Positions 26,701 to 38,700 of a stretch of 64,000 nt of DNA are shown piece after piece. The DNA is taken from assembly GCA_013396915.1 (NCBI GenBank), contig VWZL01000806.1, positions 496,001-560,000 on the forward strand. Reading direction: 5' to 3'. Position 1 is the first letter of the stretch; each line of letters starts with the position of its first letter. The notes below the pieces were generated by a model. The model was not told the origin of the DNA and did not search any database. It saw only the letters and a list, made by a program, of their open reading frames with translations. The DNA is from Stercorarius parasiticus. Its lineage: Eukaryota > Chordata > Aves > Charadriiformes > Stercorariidae. The position numbers and the translations under genes were made by a program.

Positions 26701-29700
26701 TTATGCAGATTACCTTTCTCAAATTATATTTGGCATGTGCAAGTAGTAAAATTGATCAGATACTTATTTCAATAAGTGTACCTCAGAAAATTCTACTTCA
26801 GCTCAAGAAACTGCATATTTGTAGTCTGAAAAGCAAACAGGATTTGTAAGGAGTGGAAAATTAATGGTGGTTTTATAAAAACCAATTGTATTTTTCGTCC
26901 TTTCTTTCTCATTGTCTGAAATACAGCAGAAAATACTACATGTCCGTCATAAGAGAATGCTGCAGAACTGGAGGGACTTGTAGTGATGATGATTGCACAA
27001 ATGAAAAGTCTGGTAGGATAAGGGACTGAAAAGGCGAGGACTGTCTACTTTAAATAGAGATGAAGGCTAAAAAGGGATATAGAATAAAGAATGATTTTGA
27101 GTAGACAGACTGTGGCTTTCCCTATCATCATATTCAGCGTTAGAACACAGGGATATTAATTGAAAACTGATTAATGGTAAACTGAGTGTTAAATTTAAAT
27201 GTAGGGGTTTTTGTTCAATGAGACTGTGGTATTATTACTGTAGGAAGGTATCAAAGTCAAGAATTTAACACTATTCAAGGGAACTAGACTGTATCTCACT
27301 AAACTCATTGCTTAGTAAAATGTGGTTAAGGTAAAATATCATTCTTCTGGTTACCAATCTCTAATCTTTCATGGTTATAGTGAGACCTTTATGGGAGGAG
27401 GCTTTATTATCATACTCTTTATATATATTCTTGGACTTTTGTCTGAAGCAATTTGTGCTGCCTGTTTCAAGGAACAGGATGCTGAACTAGATAAAGGACA
27501 AGAATTATACTGTGTTAGATTTATCTTTTTATGCTCGCTAGTCTTTAGTACAGTGTGAAAAAGCTGTTGTACCCTGCATAGTTGACCTGAGAAATTTGGA
27601 CTTGTTGATCTGGAAGCATTCAGCATTCTTTAACAGCTTAAGACAGTTTGTCAAGCATGGAATCTATCACTAGTGGAGTGATAGAAAAGGCTTTAAGAAG
27701 CTCTTTAGTTTGAATATTTTTGGTGACCTTTTCTACTTATTCTAATTTTGAGTGAATTCTTAAATCCCAGTAACAGTTGTGCCTTCTAACTTCTGTTAAG
27801 AATAGCTGAAGAGAGGAATACCAACATTTATCTAGATGGAGCTACTTTTTAAGCAACTGAATGGCTTAAAAAGCAATTTCAAGGAAGGGAGAGAACAACT
27901 GAATAAGCGAACAACAACTTCATAAAGATACATGCTCTATGTTAAAAGAAAATGGTTCTACAACTAAAACATTACGTTTTGTCAGTTTTGTTTACTTTAA
28001 GTTGAGGCATTAGAAGAAAAAACTGAGTAAAAATTATATATCTTCTGCATGTAGTAGAGATTGTGATATGTAATATTTTTACCACCTTGGAGAAGCTCTG
28101 AGAGATGCAATAGGATCCAGACTTGTTTGATTTGACCTATGTTACACTGCAAAACCGCTGGTTAGTTCTAACGAGTCTTTGTTCATGTTGAACTGTGGGT
28201 TTAAAACATGTTTGACAACAACACATGGAGCATATGCTTTTTCTGGAAACTTTTTTGATGTATTTGTATGTACAAAGATAGCAAAATGAGATTTAAGTAA
28301 TTGTCAAGGACAAGTACTGGGATGAAGCAATGCTGAAAATGTTAAATTGCTATGATTGCTACTTTTAGTATAATGTGTTTTAATATTTCAATTATTTTAA
28401 AGCATCTTTAAATATAAAAGCTGTTTGTGAGACCAAGCTTCAACTATATAAAATATTTTAAGCTAAAGTATTGCTTCTAGATATGATGAAAGAGCACACA
28501 TACTGAATCGTTTTCCTCTATTTTTCCTCTGCTGCTTTAATGCTTGTTGTGGATACAGTTCACTCTGTATGTTAGAATACTTCTTTTCCTCCAAACAGAA
28601 CAGCACTTTTCTGATGTCGTACTTAGTGAAGAGTACCTCAATCTTGGTGTAGAGCAGGTGTGCAGTCTTATATCCAGTGACAAACTCACAATTGCTTCAG
28701 AAGAGAAGGTAAGACCATCTGTATCCCAGTACTCTTTTTATCCTTTGGGATGAGAAATTGAACTTGCTTTTACTGCTCTTGTACACTTCTTTGCATGTGT
28801 TCTTTGTTTCCTCGATGAAATTAGGCTTGTATTGTGCTCATGTTTAAAGAGTTTTTCCCAAAACTGTTAAGGATTTTTCCCAAAAGTATTGTCAGTGTGA
28901 TGATGAAAATTAATCTCAACTCTTAAAAATCCTAAAACTGTTAAATCACATAACCCTTTGGTCTTGAAAAAGTGGAAACTAAATTAAATGGAAATTCCTT
29001 CTCATGTTCAAGTAGAACAAACAGAACACGTGCTGTGAGTCATGTACACAGGAGTTTGGTTTACCAAGGGATAAATAAATATAGTACTTTGAAGAGCGTC
29101 TCCTAACTTTAACAACAGCAGTCTCACAAAGGTATTAAAACTGTGTATGTATATGTGGGCTGTTTAACCTAACTGAACAAACGTGGGTTGCAGAGGAGAT
29201 GGCTAGATACCTTGGTATAACCAAACTTGAGTTTAAATATGTGTTGGCTCACCTTTAGCTAGATCTCATTCTTTTAAAGCCATTTTTGAAACTCTGTGAT
29301 CTTCAGTGAGCCTCTAATGATTTTCAGGTTGTAGATATATTCATTTTGAGCTTTTGAATCCAGTTGTGATCAATTTAAAATATTTTGCCTTTCTTTTTTC
29401 CAAGGACTATATAGATGTATGAACACCTCTGTTCAAATGAGGCTAAATTGTATTCAGAAGCATGTTTGAATACTGATTTTTATGGCTAGGTAGTGTTTCT
29501 TGTCAAAACCTTTTTGAAACTTTGAATCCAAGAACTATCTGCTTAAACTGCAACTAGCAAAGTCACATTGCTGTTCCCATAATACCCTGAAGGTCCGGAT
29601 CTATAATTTTGATATATGTGATGCTGCTTCTGTGGAGTATAAGTAAGGTTTTAATGCCGTAGTGTATGATAGGCTGCTGTGCAATAGCGGAGAAATTAGT

Positions 29701-32700
29701 CTTGGGATCGCTTCTCCTAGGAAGGCTCAATGATGATAAGCCATTTGAATGATGGTACGGCAGGTCGATTTTCCGAGAAAGGAAGAAAAGCATGAGGATT
29801 GTAATATTCCTGCTGCTGTGTTTTGTTTACCTAGCTTTATTGGATTTTCAGTATCAATGAAATTATTGTCTGCGTTTTGTCAATGTAGTGCAGCTATCCT
29901 TGAAACACCAGTAGAGGAGTGATATAAAAAGAGAGTGGCTACTGCATGTTCAGAATTTTGTAGTGGGAAAATATGGAAATAATGGGAGCTGTAACTGCTG
30001 TCATCTTTTCTCACGTTAGGAATTTTAGTATAAGCAAAAACTGGTTTTGGAGACACACTGATATTTTCATACTACTGAATTTGTAAGTCAAGGGACTTGC
30101 ATTTTTTTTTTGTTTTCTGGAAGGTATTTGAAGCAGTGATAGCGTGGGTAAACCATGACAAAGATGTAAGGCAGGAGCTAATGGCACGACTGATGGAGCA
30201 TGTTCGCCTGCCTTTGCTTTCCCGTGAATATTTAGTTCAGGTAAGCAAAAAGGAATACTAATTCTTCTGCATGTGAACCTTTCAGTTTATTTTTTTTAAT
30301 GCCAGATGGATAATTTTAAATTTAAACAACAGTGTAATGTAGTGTGTTACTGATAGTAAAAATAAACAGCCAGACACCATTGCATATGCACATGCGCAGA
30401 GTCAAATGAGGGATTGCCACATAGAAAATACCATATATAAGTAATTTGTCTGACTGACTACTTGTCATGCTACACTAGTAATCTGAATGACTTAATTCGC
30501 TGAGATCTGGTTAGCTTTCATTTTTGATATGATATTTGATACAACACGTCTTTTCATAAGTAAATTTTAAATTTCAGAATTGAATCTATTGTCTAAGTTG
30601 GTTAGGACTTGCTAATGAAGAAAACATTTCTTTGTCTGGTTCAGATATAGTACATTTTTTCAAGTTTTATAAGATCGTTTTGAATATTTAGGTGTCGGGT
30701 CATATATTTAAGATTGAAAATACAAGTTTGCTATTCGCATTGCTTGGTAGGTGTAGTAGCAGGTTGGCAGGTGTTTATTTTAGAAATTCTGGTTTTGAGA
30801 TATGGATTTCCTCTGCTTTGTGTGGGTTGTTTTGGTGGGTTTTTTTGTTTTGCTTTTGTGGGTTATTATGTTTTGTTTTGCTGTTGTGGTTTCTTATTGT
30901 TGTGGGGTGGTTTACTAGTTTGTTAAATTCTTTTCCCCTACTCCCCCCTTAAAGTGTTCTGTACTCTCTGTATTTAAAAAGTCAAGAGATGTGCTTGATT
31001 GTGAGGAAGTGATTTACCTTACCTAACACTGTTTCTTCTACTTACTAATTAAGATAATCAACTGGGGTTTTTATTCTGTGACTGCATATTGCTATCACAT
31101 GAATTCGTGTCTAACTGTGGTTAAACTACATCTAAAAAATCAGAGTAATCTGCATTTGTGTGATATAACGCAGGCTTTATTACATTTCAGATTGTTATTT
31201 GGGTTTTACTTCCTTAACATGCTCAGACCTTGTTAAACTTCTATTAATAAACAGAGAGTTGAAGAAGAAATATTGGTTAAGAACAGCAGTGCTTGTAAAG
31301 ATTACCTCATTGAAGCAATGAAGTATCACTTGCTGCCAACTGAGCAACGAGCATTGATGAAAAGCACTCGAACAAAATTGAGAACCCCCGCTAGCCTTCC
31401 AAAAGTAAGACCCTTATTTTTCCAATGTACTTATTTCTTCAAACTCCATTTTAACCAGAATTACTCATCACAAAAATATCACAAATGATTAGCTATACTC
31501 CATACTATTTGTGATACAGATATTTTAGCCTCCTACCCATCCCCTTCATGGCCTCCCAGCCCTCCCCTACCCAAAAAGGGTTTTTTTTTAGTAAGCTCTT
31601 CAGCATTTGAGAAATATACAATCATAGGCCTGGTGTTAGAGAGGAAATAAGCCTGCTTCTTTAAAAAAACAAAAAAACAAAAAAACCCCCAACAAACAAA
31701 ACAAAACCCAAAACCAAAAAACTCTTTAACACAGACTGATGCTTCTGAGTTGGAGCATTTATTCAATTTTTAGCTAAATATAGTCTTTTTTTTCATTTTA
31801 GAAGTAAAAACCAGAACAAATATCAGACATTATCTTCTTTCCAATGAAGTAACTAAGTTTTCTCATAGTACTATTATGGCAACTGCAATAATGGAATAGG
31901 AGGAGATTCCATTCAGCAGATTTAGCACATTTCTCTCAAAGGAACCAGATAAGGCTGTTCTGTGATGGATGGTCACAGTTCCGTGGAACATCCTAGATAC
32001 TGAATTCTCATACCTGAGGTCAGAGTAGAATGTGAAAATACAGCAGGATCTGCCCCATCCTTGGGAGCTCTACCTAGACTCTGCTTCCTGCTTTTCTATC
32101 ACAGATATTTCCTCTGGACACAATGATTACAAATTGCATGTGTTTTTAAAAAAATGAATTTTGCCTAGTTTGTAAGAATCAAATTTCTTATTGAGGAGAG
32201 ACATCCTTTAATTATTTCTTGTACAGAATCTTGTTTTATTTTTTAACACTTTTTTGATCTTTCAGGTGCTCTCATATATGCAAGTAATTAATAAGTATTA
32301 TTATCTCCCTTTTAGTTGATGATGGTAGTTGGGGGACAGGCACCAAAGGCAATTCGCAGTGTTGAATGCTATGATTTTAAAGAAGAACGCTGGCATCAGG
32401 TGGCTGAATTGCCTTCCAGAAGATGTAGAGCGGGTAAATGATGCCTTATTTTTTGTTGCGTTTGGTAATGCTTTGGAATTTATGCGTCTGTATAAAGCAT
32501 TGTATGTTCTTTGGAACAGTACTTAAGGTATTTATCTGAGAAAGGCTCAGCCTTGACTATAGTGATCATCCTTAAAATTCAAATTACTTGCTAATCTGGA
32601 ACAATACAAATTTGATAACTTGATCTTAATTTGTGCTTCAATTTGTAATCTCTAGAATAAACTGCTTTATTACCTCTCATAGATACAGAGGATAAATAAA

Positions 32701-35700
32701 TTTAAATATTACTGCATTATAACAATGAGTAATTTTACTACTAAAATACCCTATTATTATTATTAAATGAGATGAAGAATGTGAAGAAGTGACGAACTGA
32801 TACTAAAAATGTGAAAATATGATCTTAAAGCAGCTGAGATATCTAAGCAAGAAGAAATTCATCAAGTATGATATTCAGAAGTGTGAGCCATTGGTAACAA
32901 AGTGTCAGAACTTCTGGTCCTTCATCTGAATGAAGCATGGCTCTAGGACACTGTCAAAAGCCTGATAGTGTAGTGAGCACAGTAAATTGTGTCAAGTATC
33001 TGCATGCTTAGGACAGTATGGAAAAAAATTAATTGACAAAGAGACAAAAATGCTCATTTTTCCTCCCCCTTTCCCTGCTCTAGGAATGGTGTACATGGGA
33101 GGCATGGTTTATGCTGTTGGTGGTTTCAATGGTTCTTTGAGAGTTCGCACAGTAGATTCCTATGATCCAGTGAAGGACCAGTGGACAAGCGTGGCCAATA
33201 TGCAAGACCGGAGAAGCACACTGGGAGCTGCTGTATTAAATGGCCTTCTTTATGCTGTGGGAGGATTTGATGGGAGTACAGGTATTTTTGCCCTTGCACG
33301 CTGCTGATTAGTTTTGGCTACTCTTGACATAATTGTATCAAATTTGAATGTCTCTTTCCTGGTAGCTGTGATGAAACCAAGCATGAGGGTAGCCTGGTAT
33401 CTTGTGGTGTGGAATGTGCTTTAGTGGTCACATCCTTCTACCTGAACAGTGGACTCTTTGCACCTGCCTAAAAGTTTAGGTTTAATGCCTAGTGAGTCTT
33501 TGACAAGTTCCCATAGTTAGTATTCCTTCTATAGCCAGAGTTCTTAACTCATGGAAGATGGGAGCAGAAAAATTACCTCGTCTCTGTTGCCCTGTTTGCA
33601 TATGAAACGTACCTCTGCATCTTCATGTAGTGTAAACAGGATTACAGACAGTTTTCCCTGACGTGTGGGAGTGCTCTGGACGTACACTGTTCATTCTCTT
33701 CACAGATATATTAAACCATTTGTGCAGAGATGGTCCTTTTCCTTACTAACTATTACTGAAGCATATGTAGGAGAGAGCATTGTGATTTGGTTAAAAAGAA
33801 AGAAAAAAATAATCCAGGGAAGAATTTTTTTCAGAGTTCTACAAAAGCTTTCATTAATTTGCCCATTTTCAGACACCAGAATGGGTTGACTGTAATTGGC
33901 TAGCTAAAGGACATGAGTTGTGCCTTTTGCACAGTAATTAACAGTCCTTAAAAAGAAATAATTTGAATTTTCTGGAAGGTAGACAGTATGTTGCATGTAC
34001 ATTTATAGAGAAAATAATGTTATATTGTCTTCATAGGTTTATCATCAGTTGAAGTTTACAACTTAAAGACTAATGAGTGGTTTCACGTAGCTCCAATGAA
34101 CACAAGAAGAAGTAGTGTTGGCGTAGGTGTTGTTGGAGGTAAGTTGACAAATGATATTAGAAAGACGGGGAGGGGGGAATGCAATCATTTACCCTACTAC
34201 CTTGTCTCACTTTTGAAAACATACTTCAGATTTATGGTTTTGCTCAACCTTGTAATTCAAATGGTATGAACAGTAAATAATACTTGGGTTTGACCAGTTT
34301 GTAGCATAGTTTTAAATATTTTTTTTTCAGAGTTTCAACTGTGCCTCAGGCCAACTGAGGGAAAGCTAGAGAGCCCAATTGCTTATAAATTCGTCTATAG
34401 CACTGCAGTATTGTCAGTTCTGTTACCTGTGGCTGACTTTTGAGTCAGATCATCACATGCTGGGGATGATCTCAAGGACAGTGCCTGGAAAGCTGCTGAC
34501 TTTCGAGTCAGCTTAGTGGTGAATAGCCTGGGTGTCATTTGCACAATGCAGATCTGGGCTGGCTCTTGGGTCCTAAAACAGTTCTTGGTGTGTGCTTTAA
34601 CTGCATAGGAACCACTGCTGTTTCTGATCTGAAAATGCAGACAGTACTAGTAATTTTCATCTGAATTTTTGATATTTCTAGGAATCCTGTTCGTGACCTT
34701 CCAATGTTGGACATACTTGAATTAGCTTGCTTTTGAACAATTCTTAATTAAAAATGGGGTAAACTACCTTTGTATTTCAGGTGGGCAATTCAAAATCTTT
34801 TGACTCGCATTGTTCTTGTTAAATACTGGCTGCCTTTTACATCCTAAAAATGACAAGAACTATAGTGTACTATCTTAAACTATTTAAAAAAAAAAAAAGA
34901 AACTCAATAACTGATTGACGACAGGTACTGACCAGTAGCTAATTCAGAGAATGATGACTTCCCCTTAGACTGTGTACCAGTGTAGGCTGTGTGCATTAGA
35001 AATTGGTAGGTTTCTGTTGGTTACCCTTGTAGGTAAACTGTATGCTGTTGGTGGCTACGATGGGGCGTCACGTCAGTGCCTTAGTTCAGTAGAATGCTAT
35101 GATGCTAATACAAACGAGTGGACCTATGTTGCAGAAATGAGCACTAGACGGAGTGGAGCAGGTGAGTGGACAAGAATCAACTATCCATGTGAAAGTGAAA
35201 CAAATTTGTCGTTTCAAAATGTATCTAAAACTATAAAAGGTAAGCTACAGACTGAGCCTAATGTAATGTTTTAGTCTTAGGTGGCTGATATATTGCAGGT
35301 TATAAATACAAAACTGTCCTACAGAGTAAGGTTCAGTCTGTTAATAGTAAATATCTTTCCTTGCTTTTTCATACTTTTCATATTTTTCTCCTTCCCATAA
35401 CTTCTGATGTTTTTAACATACAGACTAATATGCATGGATTGTGACAATCAATTTAATATCACCTAAATACTGAAGTATCAAAATCTAGATAGCCAGGATT
35501 AAAAAAAAAAAGTCATTTCTTCACAGCTGTCTCTTTGCCATCGTAGGGCTGATTTTTCTAATAGCGTTTTCAGGTTGACTTTATGTGTGAACCGTGACTA
35601 GATTTCCGCCTCTTTGGGGAACTTGTTCTGCATTCTGATTCACTGCAGGAAATTTTGTCCTTGTTCATTCTGAAGTTTGTATTACTGGTTTCATCCTATT

Positions 35701-38700
35701 ACTTCCACTTATCTACCCTTTGTTTCATCTTCAGTATTTCTTCTCATCACCTGGTGTTTACATCCTTTGGATATGTATAGGCTACTACATGTTATTCTTC
35801 CTTATCGTTTAGCCAAGGTATATCCATTTATTTCTTTATAATCTTAAAAATCCCTTCTTTATTTTTTTGTGGATTTTTTTTCCTCCTTGCGATTCTGAGT
35901 TAAAGACATCAAAAGTGCCTTTGGTATTCCACTTTTGTTTAATGAAATGATGCTTCCACAGCTCCAAATTGACTTTAGCGTTTTCATTATCTATTTATAT
36001 TATGGACTCAAATCTCATTTACTGTTCACTGTCCTCTATTTGTCTTTTGGTATTTCAGGTTTTTTCAGCTCGCAGAAGTTGTTTTATTTCTCTAGATGCG
36101 TTCCCATGGACTTTTTCAAGTCAAATTGCATGATATTACTTTTCTGTGTTTATTTTTTTAGTTGTCTAAGTCACTTTTTTGCCAAGTACTTGATGGTGCT
36201 TTTTAGCAACACCCTTCAAATATCTACTGGTGATTGCATTACTGTGCTTCATAATTGGAAGAGATACAAATAAAACTGGATGGACTTCTAGTATGCTCAG
36301 TAGATGATTAATAGTTATCCAAAATTTTCGTCTTGCCTTCCATTATTCTTTAATAACTCTGAACAGTTTTTAATCTGTATGATATTTAAATTAAGTCCAA
36401 ATTATTTCAAAAGAAATAAAGTATTAAAATCATTACTAAAATTAAGATATTTAGTTTGTGATACTTCCACTTACAAAATCAGCAAGTTGATATGTCTCTT
36501 ATTGCTAAAAGTAATGTTTTGATTGTGTTTCTAAACTAAAACTATGATGTTAATGAAGGAAGCATGGTACACTATATCTCAAAAAAGGTGTCCTGTGAAA
36601 ATTCTAGTTACTCGGTCTGTGCATCTTGGAAGTAAATTCTGGATTAAAAACTGACCAGAGTTGCAGTAAGGGTACCATTAAATACTCCTATCTAATATTG
36701 GCAAGTTTTGAGGAGAATATTTGTATAAAATGGGCAAATTACAGGTACTATTGTAAAGACAAATAGTGGTGGTGGGTTGTGACAAAGCTTAATTTTGCAA
36801 TCTGTCTGCACACCCATTTTATCTCAGCTATTTTTTTTTTAATACTCTGGTTTTGCAAACTATCGTTGTGCTTGTAGCCTACTTGTATACTAGATATTTT
36901 CAGATTTTTTTTAAAAAAATGTTGAATTACTTCTACGACTCTGAAATTTAGTGCCTTAGATACACTAACTGCTGGGATCTTTCTGCCCCTCTGCTCCCTC
37001 CCCTTGTCCCAGAGTTCAGGACCGTGTTTGTTTACTCAAGTCTCTGCTGCCTTTTACCCTGTCCTCTGATGAAAAGAAAAAAAAAACAAAACAAACACAA
37101 AAGAACAGAGAGGAAAAGTAAATGTAGTCAGTTATTTCCGATTCATATAATTGAGTAAAATAATCAACATTCTTCTGAGCTACTCCGTTAAATACATGGA
37201 AGATTATATTTGTGTGTGTGGGAGGAGTGGATGGTAATGTGAAAATCATGACTGTTGACTGAACTTGGCTGTAGTGGCCAAATAGCCAAAACCACCAGAA
37301 CTGTTTCAACTGGCGATCAGTCCTGGTGGTGCAATGGGTGCTAACTAAAGAGAATTTTGTTCCTGTATTAAACCTTTGGATCTCTAGTCATCTCGAGGAA
37401 CTTAAGCCCATCTCTTCTGTTCCTACTGCTTCAGTTTCATTCAAAAGCAACTTGAGAGGTTAACCCTCAGTTACTCTTCTTTAGTACCAACTCCTCCTCA
37501 GTTGATCAATTTGGGGACAGATCTGTTTCCAGCAACATGTTGGGATGAGAAACTTCAGATCCAGATATAGGCCATTTGGGAGGGATGAGAGAGATAAGAC
37601 AGGGTCCTGAAAAATGGGCAGGAAAGAAAAATTAACAAAGAAAGGAGAACTCAGAAGACGGCAACAAGAGGATACAGACGGAAGGAGCAAGCAATAAGGT
37701 AGGACTTGGAAACTGGGTGTGGGATTAAGGGAAAATGAAGCACCAAAGAGGAATGGAGGACATTATTAAAAATAAGGAGCTATCAAAGAAAAAATGGCAA
37801 TGTGGCAGAGGGGAGGCTCTACAGACTGAATAGGAAGGTTGGCAACTATACAGAAAGCCTCAGGTGGGGGGCTTTATATATCGCATCGCATGTTTAAAAA
37901 TCTTAGCCCTCCTCCTAGCTCTGTAATGTTTAATGCTACAAAAAATGAATGTTGTATTATCCTGTCTAATAAAGTGCGATCAGAGTGGGAGAAAGAAAAG
38001 CTGTCACACTATACTGTGACATGATAGCTAGAAATAATAGCAATAAAAGAGAAATTAAATTAACTGGGAAGGATATGGGGAAGCATTAGTAGTGAATAAC
38101 ACTGATAAAGCATTAGATAGCATGATTTATAAAGCAGTGTCCTATTAAGATGCTATTTTTCAGACTTGCACTACCAATCAACTCTTCCATGTTTCTTTCC
38201 CCACTTCCTTTAATTATTAAAATCTGTCTTTTTAATAAGAAAATTTAGTTATTTCAGCAGGAGTCATTTCTCTCCTCATATAGGAATGGCTGTTACATAC
38301 AATATTAGTGATATATTTTCAAAGATACTTCAGCTGGCTATTAAGGTCTCAGGGTTCTTTTTTTAACCCAGCATTTTTTTTTCTCTGAAGGACTTAACTG
38401 ATCTTTTGCATTCATATTTTCTGTTTCCCTTTAATCAAGATTTTAAGTTTTGCCCTTTCCATGGAACCCTTTAAGAACTGTATTTGCAAATCTGTATCTC
38501 AGCTTTGAGTTTCATAGTCTTAAATGTGACACATTAGATTTCACAATGTACTTTCACAGCGTTTTTTCAGTTGTCTTTATGGTCCATCACTCACATGATT
38601 TAATGCAAAAAAACTCTGCATTTCTGAAATCTATTATGTTTGGGTTCTAATAGTGCTTTATAAAGTTGAGGAATAAATAAATAGACTTTCCTTTCTGCTT

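Larger units (their letters stand above)
17706..28598 (+). other. KLHL2: KLHL2 intron with GC-AG ends (10.9 kb)
   Basis: The intron begins GCAAGT and ends AAACAG. It contains a degenerate CR1 tail near 19029, a pyrimidine-rich block at 19600-20270 and a CR1 element at 22412-22772. No gene is recognised inside it. Confidence 0.9.
28709..35032 (+). other. KLHL2: KLHL2 introns between the BACK and kelch blade 4 exons
   Basis: Introns 28709-30123, 30241-31254, 31405-32315, 32434-33083, 33282-34036 and 34139-35032 all have GT-AG ends. They contain a T/G-rich low-complexity stretch (30820-30914), an A-rich repeat (31663-31731) and two short TGAGTCA hairpins (34433-34512). Otherwise nothing is recognised. 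Confidence 0.9.

Noticed and set aside
27639..27690. Eight-base inverted repeat CTATCACT...AGTGATAG
   Set aside because: Short perfect stems of this size are expected several times by chance in 64 kb.
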